Notes under the pieces: model-generated
The model's database searches: none
The model's input: the letters and a program-made list of their open reading frames with translations, nothing else
What the model was told of the DNA's origin: nothing
Assembly (NCBI GenBank): GCA_023412275.1
Contig: JAEYNY010000111.1
Coordinates: 1 to 32,090, forward strand
Origin: Bacillota bacterium
GTDB taxonomy: Bacteria; Bacillota; Clostridia; Acetivibrionales; DSM-1351
Direction: 5' to 3'
Length of the DNA stretch: 32,090 bases
Translations under genes and position numbers: made by a program
Shown here: positions 1-6,862 of the stretch, in pieces
Layout: the number at the start of each line of letters is the position of its first letter
Position numbering within the stretch: the stretch's first letter is position 1

Positions 1-1797
1 GTAGAAGCTATTCTGAATGACCCTATGGGTGATGGCCTACAGGGAGTTATGAATAAATTTTGGGATTCTTGGCAGGAACTGAGTAAGGAGCCTGAGAGCC
101 TTACTGCCAGAGCTATGGTAAGGCAGAGAGGACAGGAACTGGTATATTATTATAACCACATAGGGAATCAGTTGGATAAACAACAAAATGACCTTAATTC
201 GGAAATTCAGGTTCGTGTTAATGAGGTTAATAATATAACAAGTCAGATAGCAAAACTGAACACTCAGATAGCTGCACAGGAAATAAACGGAGACAAGGCT
301 AACGATTATAGAGACCAAAGGAACCTTTTACTGGACAGACTATCAATTCTGTGTGATGCAGAAGTAAATGAGATGCAGGACGGTCAGATGGATGTAACTC
401 TGGGTGGGTACTATCTGGTTACCCGTGGACAATCAAAGAATCTTTATGTTCAGGCAAATGCAGAAGATGGTGAGTTTTTCTACCCCAAACTTGAAGGTAC
501 TGATATAAAGGTAAACGTAAAGAGTGGAATTTTGAAAGGATTAATGGAAGCCAGGGGAGAGGTTCCCGGAATTAAGGGAAAAACTGAAAATGGAACCCCG
601 AATAATAAGATGGATATAACGTTTGCAATAGATGTATCCGCAGGGAACGATTTTAGTACCTTAAAATCTACCTTGTCAACATATATAGACGAACTGAAAA
701 AGTCCGGTCTGGACTATAATATAAGATTTATAACCATGGGTAGCACATCCAGTATTTATGCAAAAACCTATGATAAAAGTAATATTGATAATATGTTAAC
801 CGATTTGACGGCAGATAATTTATTAGAAGAAGACACTTTAGTAACAGACGGTAGTTTTGGTGATCTTATAAACCAATTAACTACTCTAAATAATACAAAC
901 GGCTTCAGACAGGATGCAAATAAATTTACCTATGTATTTACAAATAAAAGTATTGATGGTGATTCCGGGACAGCGCTTGGAGATGCGGATGCATATGTAA
1001 ATAGTTTGAACAGCATGAAAATGAAAGTAAGTGTAGTATCTGACAAGGACTACTTTGCTGATGGGAAAATAGACGCTGGGGGTAATCCGGAGGTTGGATG
1101 GTCTGTGATTACTTCAGGTACAGGCGGCAAATTGTTTGACATAGACGGGGATACAGCCAGTTATAACGATATGTTCGGCAACTGGAACACTGACCTGGTG
1201 GCAACGATGAGTAATATACCTCCATCATTAAATATTATATCTGATGTAAAAATTAAGTTAAATGCAATGTTGAATAGAATGGTTAGCGAAATAAACGCTC
1301 TTCAGATGTCAGGTATGACTTTGGATGGTAAACCGGGTGTGGCGTTCTTTGAAACTTTAGACAGTAACTATCCAATTGAGATGGGAAACCTTAAGTTAAG
1401 CGATGAATTGTTGAGTGATAGCGGATTAAACAATATAACAGCGTCAAAGACAACAGCAAAAGGTGATAATACAGTAGCCAGACAGATTGCTAACCTGAGA
1501 GACGTAGATATACTGGTTAACAGTACTGGAAAAGTAAGTATTGACGAATATTATAGAAACCTTATTCTTGAAATTGGAAACGGGGGCATGGAGGCTGATA
1601 GGATTGCCACCAGTCAGGCAACAGTAGTAAATGCGGTTGATGCTCAACGTAATGCAATTTCGGGAGTATCTATGGATGAAGAAATGTCGAATATGATGAA
1701 GTATAAGTTTGCATACGATGCTTCTTCAAGAGTACTTAATGTAATGGATTCAATGATGGAAACTATTATTACATCAATGGGTAGGGTAGGAAGATAA
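1..1797 (+). CDS. flgK: Flagellar hook-associated protein FlgK, copy 1 (5' end outside the window), with a vWA-like insert
   Basis: FlgK (HAP1) forms the junction between the hook and the flagellar filament outside the cell. The frame is open from base 1, so the true start lies upstream; by alignment with the next gene about 100 N-terminal residues are missing. The visible N-terminal part (QELSKEPESLTARAMV, then a long coiled coil ending NDYRDQRNLLLDRLS) matches the D1 region of the second FlgK. The C-terminus (ISGVSMDEEMSNMMKYKFAYDASSRVL) is the classic FlgK D0/D1 end. Between them sits a ~205-residue segment that is not FlgK core and reads like a von Willebrand A fold (separate entry). The next gene starts 31 bases downstream, so the two are probably cotranscribed. 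The gene is intact as far as can be seen. Function is sure from both ends; the role of the insert is unknown. Confidence 0.93.
   Translation, partial: VEAILNDPMGDGLQGVMNKFWDSWQELSKEPESLTARAMVRQRGQELVYYYNHIGNQLDKQQNDLNSEIQVRVNEVNNITSQIAKLNTQIAAQEINGDKANDYRDQRNLLLDRLSILCDAEVNEMQDGQMDVTLGGYYLVTRGQSKNLYVQANAEDGEFFYPKLEGTDIKVNVKSGILKGLMEARGEVPGIKGKTENGTPNNKMDITFAIDVSAGNDFSTLKSTLSTYIDELKKSGLDYNIRFITMGSTSSIYAKTYDKSNIDNMLTDLTADNLLEEDTLVTDGSFGDLINQLTTLNNTNGFRQDANKFTYVFTNKSIDGDSGTALGDADAYVNSLNSMKMKVSVVSDKDYFADGKIDAGGNPEVGWSVITSGTGGKLFDIDGDTASYNDMFGNWNTDLVATMSNIPPSLNIISDVKIKLNAMLNRMVSEINALQMSGMTLDGKPGVAFFETLDSNYPIEMGNLKLSDELLSDSGLNNITASKTTAKGDNTVARQIANLRDVDILVNSTGKVSIDEYYRNLILEIGNGGMEADRIATSQATVVNAVDAQRNAISGVSMDEEMSNMMKYKFAYDASSRVLNVMDSMMETIITSMGRVGR
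601..1230 (+). other. vWA-like domain inserted in FlgK copy 1
   Basis: The protein segment encoded here follows the alternating strand-helix order of a von Willebrand factor A domain. A hydrophobic strand MDITFAIDVSAG carries a DxSxG form of the MIDAS DxSxS motif. It is followed by the helix STLKSTLSTYIDELKKSG, the strand DYNIRFITMGS, a helix near DNMLTDL, the strand KFTYVFTNKS where TDG is usual, a helix and strand ending MKVSVVSDKDYF, and a final GGKLFDI strand. The metal site looks degenerate, since the second Ser of DxSxS is Gly and TDG is TNK. The segment lies where FlgK proteins carry variable outer domains, so it would face outward on the flagellum. The fold assignment is pattern-based and needs a structure prediction. 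Confidence 0.7.
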
Positions 1798-1828
1798 GTA
1801 TATTAAAATAAGAAATGGGTGAAATGAA

Positions 1829-3463
1829 ATGCAGCAAAGCTTTTTTGGTTTAAATGTAGCACTAAGCGGACTTTACACAGCACAAAGAAATCTGGATGTT
1901 GTAGGGCACAATCTTTCAAATGCAACAACACCCGGATACTCCAGGCAGCAGTCCATACAAAGTGCATCAAATCCTTTGGCAGTTATGGATGGAACAGGTA
2001 TGGTCGGTACAGGATCACAGGTAACCGGTGTACAGAGAGTCCGTGATACTTATCTGGATTTCAAGTATTGGAGCGAAAATGTAGCTAACGGGGAATGGAG
2101 CAAGAAAGCTGAGCTTATGGGCGAAATTCAGGTTACTTTTAACGAACCATCCGACAGTGGATTTGTTAAAATAATGGATGGCTTTTTTGATTCGTTACAG
2201 GAACTGTCAAAAGACCCTTCGAGCGGAGCTGCACGTGCCTTGGTTGTTCAAAAAGCTACGACATTGACCAAATATTTTAACAGTACAGCCACTCATTTTG
2301 AGCAGTTTCAGAATGACATAAATGATCAGGTTAAAACTGATGTAGATCAGATTAATATAATTGCTTCTCAAATTCAGCTTTTGAACAAGCAGATTTATAA
2401 TTATGAGCTCACAGGCGGTACTGCCAATGATTTAAGGGATTCGAGAACATTACTGGTTGATCAACTTTCAAAGCTTGCAAATATACAGGCCAAAGAAATT
2501 AACTATGGAAAGCTTCCTAACGGTGAGGATGATATACATTTCCAGATTACACTTGGTGGCAAAACACTGGTAGATCATTTCAGTGCTACTAAACTTACAG
2601 TAATCCAGAGAACTACGAAACTTAATGAAGAAGATATAGGAAATCTATATGATATAAAATGGGAGGACGGCAACAGCGTAAACATATCCGGTGGTGAACT
2701 CCGTGGATTGCTGGATGTAAGAGACGGTAAAGATGGAATAGATGGTACGCCAATTTATAAAGGAGTTCCGTACTATCAGAGAAAATTGAATGAATTTGTT
2801 CAAACTTTTGCAATAGCATTTAATGAGGGCTATACAAAAACAGATTCGGGATATGCCCATACTGGTGTAGGACACATTGACGGCTACGGCTACGACTCCG
2901 ATTTAACAGATACTAATCCTGCACCTACTGACACAAGATTCTTCTCGATGTTAGGCGTAGGGGATACGCCTGCAAGCAGTGCGGATTTAATAGCGGGAGT
3001 TACTGTGGTAAAAACAGATCCTGATTATATAAATCAGGTTGTCGAACAGTATAAAAAAATAACTGCAAAGAACTTTAGTGTCAGCAGTGATATACTAAAT
3101 AATGCCAATAATATTGCTACATCTGATACTAACGGACAAAATGGAAATACAAATATTCTCAAAAAATTAATGGGTATTAGAGCAAACCAGAGTCTCTTCA
3201 AGGAAGGCGCACCCGAAGATTTTATGAAGTCGATGGTAGCAGGTATGGGTATTGATGCACAACAGGCTGAGACCTTTGCCAAAACTCAGGAGACCATGGT
3301 AAAGCAGGTAGATAACAGAAGAATGTCAGTATCCGGGGTAAACTTAAACGAAGAAATGACAAATATGGTGAAGTTCCAGCAGTCATACAATGCGGCAGCC
3401 AGAATGATAGTAACTATGGGTGAAATATACGATACACTTATTAACAAGTTAGGAGTGGGCTAA
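1829..3463 (+). CDS. flgK: Flagellar hook-associated protein FlgK, copy 2
   Basis: This is a complete 544-residue FlgK with a canonical start: MQQSFFGLNVALSGLYTAQRNL followed by HNLSNATTPGYSRQ, the flagellar rod/hook N-terminal signature. The C-terminus (VSGVNLNEEMTNMVKFQQSYNAAARMI) is the matching D0/D1 helix. The middle region (about residues 230-420) is an ordinary FlgK-type variable domain with no vWA pattern, unlike copy 1. Ribosome binding is weak (AAATGGGTGA just upstream), in keeping with translation coupled to copy 1. It ends only 2 bases before flgL. Two adjacent flgK genes are unusual; the second looks like the orthodox one. Confidence 0.95.
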   Translation: MQQSFFGLNVALSGLYTAQRNLDVVGHNLSNATTPGYSRQQSIQSASNPLAVMDGTGMVGTGSQVTGVQRVRDTYLDFKYWSENVANGEWSKKAELMGEIQVTFNEPSDSGFVKIMDGFFDSLQELSKDPSSGAARALVVQKATTLTKYFNSTATHFEQFQNDINDQVKTDVDQINIIASQIQLLNKQIYNYELTGGTANDLRDSRTLLVDQLSKLANIQAKEINYGKLPNGEDDIHFQITLGGKTLVDHFSATKLTVIQRTTKLNEEDIGNLYDIKWEDGNSVNISGGELRGLLDVRDGKDGIDGTPIYKGVPYYQRKLNEFVQTFAIAFNEGYTKTDSGYAHTGVGHIDGYGYDSDLTDTNPAPTDTRFFSMLGVGDTPASSADLIAGVTVVKTDPDYINQVVEQYKKITAKNFSVSSDILNNANNIATSDTNGQNGNTNILKKLMGIRANQSLFKEGAPEDFMKSMVAGMGIDAQQAETFAKTQETMVKQVDNRRMSVSGVNLNEEMTNMVKFQQSYNAAARMIVTMGEIYDTLINKLGVG

Positions 3464-3465
3464 AA

Positions 3466-4395
3466 ATGAGAATAACTAACAACATGCTGATTTCAAATAT
3501 GTTAACGGCTCTAGGAAATAACGAAGGCCGTATGAGTAAGTACCAGAATCAATTAAATACCGGTAAGAAAATTCAGCTCCCTTCAGATGATCCTATTGTT
3601 GCCGCAAGAGCGTTAAAGCTGAGAACAGATGTCTCAAAAATAGAGCAGTACCAGAAAAATCTAGGGGATGCACAATCCTGGGTAGATGCTACAGATGCCG
3701 CTCTGGCTCAAATAGGGGATATACTAAAACGTGCTAAGGAACTTTCTACTCAAGCTGCAAACGGAACCAATTCAGTAACGGAGACAAGCGATATAGGACA
3801 GGAAATGAAACAATTAAAAGTTCAGCTTGTGCATATTGCTAACACAACGTACAGTGGAAGATATATGTTTTCGGGATTTAAAACAGATCAAAATTTAATC
3901 AACGATGATGAAGCTAGCGCTGATTTTGGAAAATTTAAAATTGATGTCGCTACAGCAACGGAAAAAATTCAGTTTGAAATTGGTGCAGGTGACAATATTG
4001 ATATAAATGTTACCGGAGGAGATGTTTTTAATAGTGGGGCAGATGCAGTTAATGGGGCCGAACCTGCAATGATGGCGCTTTTCTCCGGCGTTATAACCGA
4101 TTTGGAATCAGGCAACAATTCAGGTGTAAGAAGTCAACTGGATCAGTTTGATGTACAGATTGATAATCTTTTAAGAGTCAGGGCAGATATTGGTGCAAGA
4201 CAGAATAGAATTGATTTATCAGCAGATAGAATGAGTAATGATCTGGTTAATATGACAGATCTGATGAGCAAGAATGAGGATGCAGACCCAGCAGAGACAA
4301 TAATGAATCTCAAAATGGAAGAAAATGTATACCAGGCTTCATTGGCTGGAGGAGCTAGAATAATACAACAAACACTGGTGGATTTTCTAAGGTAA
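3466..4395 (+). CDS. flgL: Flagellar hook-associated protein FlgL
   Basis: FlgL (HAP3) sits between FlgK and the filament and shares the flagellin D0/D1 fold. The 309-residue product opens with MRITNNMLISNMLTALGNNEG and NTGKKIQLPSDDPIVAARAL, the flagellin-like N-terminal helix pair. It ends with a flagellin-like C-terminal helix (NVYQASLAGGARIIQQTLVDFLR). The length is normal for the family. It follows flgK copy 2 by 2 bases, with AGGAG at the end of flgK serving as ribosome binding site, so the three hook-filament junction genes are translationally linked. Confidence 0.95.
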   Translation: MRITNNMLISNMLTALGNNEGRMSKYQNQLNTGKKIQLPSDDPIVAARALKLRTDVSKIEQYQKNLGDAQSWVDATDAALAQIGDILKRAKELSTQAANGTNSVTETSDIGQEMKQLKVQLVHIANTTYSGRYMFSGFKTDQNLINDDEASADFGKFKIDVATATEKIQFEIGAGDNIDINVTGGDVFNSGADAVNGAEPAMMALFSGVITDLESGNNSGVRSQLDQFDVQIDNLLRVRADIGARQNRIDLSADRMSNDLVNMTDLMSKNEDADPAETIMNLKMEENVYQASLAGGARIIQQTLVDFLR

Positions 4396-4428
4396 TTTAA
4401 AAGAGTGTGATATAAGGATGTGAGATGT

Positions 4429-5010
4429 ATGGGACTTTCTATCCAAACGACACCCGCAAGAATCTCTATTGAGACTGTTGATTGCAAAATTGAACGTAAA
4501 AGTATGATGGCAAGGTTGGAGTTGAAACAAAAGCCGCCGGTAGTTAATATTAAGACTGAGCTGCCAAGAGTTTTGATTGACCAATATGAATGTTTTGCTG
4601 AAGAAGGGCTGAAAAATAACTATGATTTGCTCAAAGAGCAGTCAGATTATGCATACCGACATGTCATGGAATATATTGCCAGGCTATCACAGGACGGAGA
4701 TGCCATGGCTAAAATAGGGAATAAGGCAAACATAATGATTGATATTGCTCAAAGGAATTCCGTTACTACCCATGAATTTGGTATGGTCACAGTTCCTATG
4801 TCCAGGCCAAAAATAGACGCTGTGGGTGGCACTGTGGAATTTGACCCGGAACCAATTAATGATATCGGGATGAGAAATGGGGTAACAGGGACATACATTC
4901 CAGCTCAGGCAGATTTCAATTATATTCCCGGAAAAGTTAATACAAGAGTAGAATCATACGGCTCTATAGAAATTAAATATACAGGCAATAATGTAGATAG
5001 TTATATTTAG
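4429..5010 (+). CDS. DUF6470 / YviE-like flagellar-locus protein
   Basis: The 193-residue product begins MGLSIQTTPARISIETVD and contains KQKPPVVNIKTELPRVLIDQYECFAEEGLKN, a pattern typical of the DUF6470 (Bacillus YviE-like) proteins found between flgL and fliW in Firmicutes. Its biochemical role is not known to me. The start chosen is the ATG at 4429, 10 bases after AAGGA (4414-4418); an in-frame GTG at 4420 has no room for that site. No signal peptide or membrane segment is visible. The order flgL - this gene - fliW - csrA is the standard Firmicute arrangement, which is the main support for a flagellar link. Confidence 0.75.
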   Translation: MGLSIQTTPARISIETVDCKIERKSMMARLELKQKPPVVNIKTELPRVLIDQYECFAEEGLKNNYDLLKEQSDYAYRHVMEYIARLSQDGDAMAKIGNKANIMIDIAQRNSVTTHEFGMVTVPMSRPKIDAVGGTVEFDPEPINDIGMRNGVTGTYIPAQADFNYIPGKVNTRVESYGSIEIKYTGNNVDSYI

Positions 5011-5026
5011 GCATTATTGCCTTTTT
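4983..5026 (+). terminator. Rho-independent terminator overlapping the end of the DUF6470 gene
   Basis: GGCAATAATG (4984-4993) is exactly complementary to CATTATTGCC (5012-5021), with an added A-T pair outside, followed by a short T run (TTTTTA). The left arm lies inside the coding sequence, so the hairpin spans the stop codon. It closes the flgK-flgK-flgL-DUF6470 unit ahead of fliW. Confidence 0.7.
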
Positions 5027-5028
5027 AC

Positions 5029-5059
5029 TTACCACAAAAGCTCGTCTGAGAGGTATAAT
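5029..5059 (+). promoter_or_regulatory. Candidate sigma-A promoter for fliW-csrA
   Basis: TATAAT at 5054-5059 is a perfect -10 box, 36 bases before the fliW start. The -35 is weak: TTACCA at 5029-5034 gives a long 19-base spacer. The call rests mainly on the -10 box and on the terminator just upstream. Confidence 0.4.
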
Positions 5060-5095
5060 AAGCTAAAAAAGAAAAATGAATTTGGAGGAGTAAAT

Positions 5096-5542
5096 ATGCT
5101 TGTAAAAACAACACATTTTGGTGAAATTGATATAAAAGATGAGGATATAATTGAATTTAATGAAGGTATTGTTGGATTTGAGGATATACACAGGTATGGG
5201 ATTATCAGAAATCAGGATTCTGACTCGCCATTTAGCTGGATTCAGGCCATAGAAAAGCCGGAACTTGCCTTTGCAGTGGTTGACCCTTTTGCCATAAAGA
5301 AAGACTATGATTTTGTATTAAATGATGAATATGTTAAGGCATTGGAAATAGAAGACCCCTCACAGGTCAATGTATTCGCAATTGTGGTAGTTCCAGAGGA
5401 TTTAAAAAAAATAAGTATGAACCTTAAAGCTCCTGTGATAATAAATACAAATAACAGAAAAGCCGCACAGGTAATATTGGACACAGATGAGTATACTGTT
5501 AGACATTATATAATGGATGAGCTCCAGAAACAGGAGGTGTAG
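5096..5542 (+). CDS. fliW: Flagellar assembly factor FliW
   Basis: FliW binds flagellin and CsrA in turn: when flagellin is secreted, free FliW sequesters CsrA and flagellin translation is released (known from Bacillus subtilis). The 148-residue product has family features: MLVKTTHFGEIDI, the IIEFNEGIVGFEDI segment, SPFSWIQAIEKPELAFAVVDP, and a C-terminal half ending in the YTVRHYIMD pattern. GGAGGAG lies 7 bases before the ATG. csrA begins one base after the fliW stop codon, and the flagellin gene follows, so all three partners of the switch are side by side. Confidence 0.95.
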   Translation: MLVKTTHFGEIDIKDEDIIEFNEGIVGFEDIHRYGIIRNQDSDSPFSWIQAIEKPELAFAVVDPFAIKKDYDFVLNDEYVKALEIEDPSQVNVFAIVVVPEDLKKISMNLKAPVIINTNNRKAAQVILDTDEYTVRHYIMDELQKQEV

Positions 5543-5543
5543 C

Positions 5544-5762
5544 ATGCTGGTATTATCAAGAAAAAAAGACCAGTCACTAATGATAGGAAATGATATTGAA
5601 CTTACAATCATTGAGATACAGGGTGATCAGGTTAAAATCGGTTTAAAGGCACCTAAAAATGTATCCATATACCGTAAGGAATTGTACCTTGAAATACAGG
5701 AAGAAAATAAAAAGGCCGCCAATACAGATGTTGTGGAACTTGATTCCATATTTAAAAAGTAG
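5544..5762 (+). CDS. csrA: Carbon storage regulator CsrA (translational repressor)
   Basis: CsrA is a small dimeric RNA-binding protein that blocks ribosome access at GGA motifs. The start is the ATG at 5544, giving MLVLSRKKDQSLMIGNDIEL, the invariant CsrA N-terminus. An AGGAGGT site at the end of fliW sits 6 bases upstream. The 72-residue product keeps the central VKIGLKAPKNVSIYRKELY strand and helix containing the RNA-contacting residues. It is slightly longer than the enterobacterial protein, as usual in Firmicutes. Tight coupling to fliW implies balanced synthesis; the likely target is the flagellin leader downstream. Confidence 0.96.
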   Translation: MLVLSRKKDQSLMIGNDIELTIIEIQGDQVKIGLKAPKNVSIYRKELYLEIQEENKKAANTDVVELDSIFKK

Positions 5763-5766
5763 TAAA

Positions 5767-5798
5767 AAGAACAAAAAAGTTTAAAGTTTTTTGTTTTT
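5767..5798 (+). terminator. Possible AT-rich hairpin after csrA
   Basis: AACAAAAAA (5770-5778) can pair with TTTTTTGTT (5787-5795) across an 8-base loop, extended by weaker pairs outside. There is almost no GC in the stem, so termination would be inefficient. It may simply be an AT-rich spacer ahead of the flagellin promoter. Confidence 0.3.
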
Positions 5799-5803
5799 AA
5801 CTA

Positions 5804-5830
5804 TAAAGTATTTTTAAAAAAGTACGATAT
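5804..5830 (+). promoter_or_regulatory. Sigma-28 (SigD-type) promoter of the flagellin gene
   Basis: TAAA at 5804-5807, a 16-base spacer, then ACGATAT at 5824-5830 match the TAAA - N15/16 - CCGATAT consensus of flagellar sigma factors with one mismatch. It leaves a leader of about 110 bases before the flagellin start. Confidence 0.8.
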
Positions 5831-5842
5831 ATTAATTAAGCA

Positions 5843-5938
5843 GGAAGGTCATACGCTATATACCGGCCGGATAGGCGGAGGGCAGGCCTGCATACCATTC
5901 GGGAAAGGACTCCCGGAAATATAAAAAATCATGGAGGA
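5843..5938 (+). promoter_or_regulatory. Flagellin leader with candidate CsrA-binding sites
   Basis: The leader contains repeated GGA motifs at 5843, 5869, 5877, 5907, 5915, 5933 and 5936. The best site is a hairpin with stem CGGGA/TCCCG (5900-5904 and 5911-5915), lengthened by a G-T and an A-T pair, whose six-base loop AAGGAC presents GGA as CsrA prefers. The second pair of GGAs forms the Shine-Dalgarno GGAGGA (5933-5938), about 26 bases downstream. Binding at both would cover the ribosome site. This parallels the known two-site CsrA control of Bacillus hag; here it is inferred from sequence only. Confidence 0.6.
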
Positions 5939-5946
5939 TTTATATT

Positions 5947-6765
5947 ATGAGAATTAATCACAATATTGCTGCAATGAACACTTACCGTCAGTTGACAAAC
6001 AACACAGGTGCAACTAGCAAATCATTAGAAAAGTTATCATCAGGTCTTCGTATCAACCGTGCTGGTGATGATGCTGCTGGATTGGCAATCAGTGAAAAAA
6101 TGAGAGGTCAGATCAGAGGTCTTGATCAGGCATCCAGAAACTCACAGGATGGTATCTCTTTGATACAAACTGGTGAAGGTGCACTGGCTACAGTTAGTAA
6201 CATACTTGTTCGTGTTAAGGAACTTGCTGTTCAGGCTGCAAACGGAACATATGATGCAACAAATGACTTAGCTAGAATTCAGGAAGAAGTAACAGAGCTT
6301 GCAAATCAGGTTACTGATATAAAGACTAATACAAAGTTCAATGGTATTGCTCTTCTTGATGGTTCAGCAGATGTCCAATTACAGGTTGGACAGGAATCAT
6401 CACAGACTCTGACAATTGCTAGTGCAAGTACAGATCTTTCTGCTGTTGAAACTGCAGTGAAGGGTTATAACCTTTCAACTCAAGCAGGTGCAACAACTGC
6501 ATTAGGTACTGTTGAAACTCAGATCAATGCAGTAAGTAAGATTCGTTCTTACTATGGTGCAAACCAGAACAGATTGGAATACAATATAAACAATCTGGAT
6601 ACTTATTCCGAGAACCTGTCAGCTTCTGAATCACGTATCCGTGACGTAGATATGGCTAAGGAAATGATGGAATTTACAAAGCAGAATATTCTGTCACAGG
6701 CAGCTCAGTCAATGCTTGCACAAGCAAATCAGCAGCCACAGGGTGTTCTTCAATTACTCAGGTAA
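5947..6765 (+). CDS. hag: Flagellin (filament subunit)
   Basis: This is the major filament protein, exported by the flagellar type III apparatus. The 272-residue product is a compact flagellin with both conserved ends: MRINHNIAAMNTYRQL with KLSSGLRINRAGDDAAGLAI at the N-terminus, and SRIRDVDMAKEMMEFTKQNI with a QQPQGVLQLLR tail at the C-terminus. Little lies between the halves (about residues 150-190), so the outer D2/D3 domains are essentially absent, as in other short Gram-positive flagellins. It is preceded by a GGAGGA ribosome site, a sigma-28 promoter and a CsrA-type leader. About ten lysines are available to the FliB methylase encoded next. Codon use looks biased toward a highly expressed gene. 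Confidence 0.97.
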   Translation: MRINHNIAAMNTYRQLTNNTGATSKSLEKLSSGLRINRAGDDAAGLAISEKMRGQIRGLDQASRNSQDGISLIQTGEGALATVSNILVRVKELAVQAANGTYDATNDLARIQEEVTELANQVTDIKTNTKFNGIALLDGSADVQLQVGQESSQTLTIASASTDLSAVETAVKGYNLSTQAGATTALGTVETQINAVSKIRSYYGANQNRLEYNINNLDTYSENLSASESRIRDVDMAKEMMEFTKQNILSQAAQSMLAQANQQPQGVLQLLR

Positions 6766-6785
6766 TAAATTTTCTGCAACTGACG

Positions 6786-6820
6786 AAGAGCCGGGGGATA
6801 TATACCTCTGGCTCTTTATT
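6786..6820 (+). terminator. Rho-independent terminator after flagellin
   Basis: AAGAGCC (6786-6792) pairs with GGCTCTT (6810-6816), continued inward by GGGGG with CCTCT including wobble pairs, for a stem of about 12 bp with a seven-base loop. A T-rich run follows. It separates the abundant flagellin message from fliB. Confidence 0.8.
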
Positions 6821-6862
6821 TTTACATTTATTTGGAATTGCTTTGTGCTTATGGGGGTATAT

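Noticed and set aside
1..1797. FlgK copy 1 as a 5'-truncated pseudogene.
   Set aside because: The frame is open through base 1 and aligns with the other FlgK from its first codon, so the missing part is simply outside the window.
5840..5940. Flagellin leader as a c-di-GMP (GEMM) riboswitch, since short strings such as ACGC, AGGGCA and ACCATTCG recall its core.
   Set aside because: The conserved GCAAAGCC and GGTAGCGGGGTTACC parts are absent and the strings do not fall in a matching fold; CsrA-type GGA sites explain the leader better.
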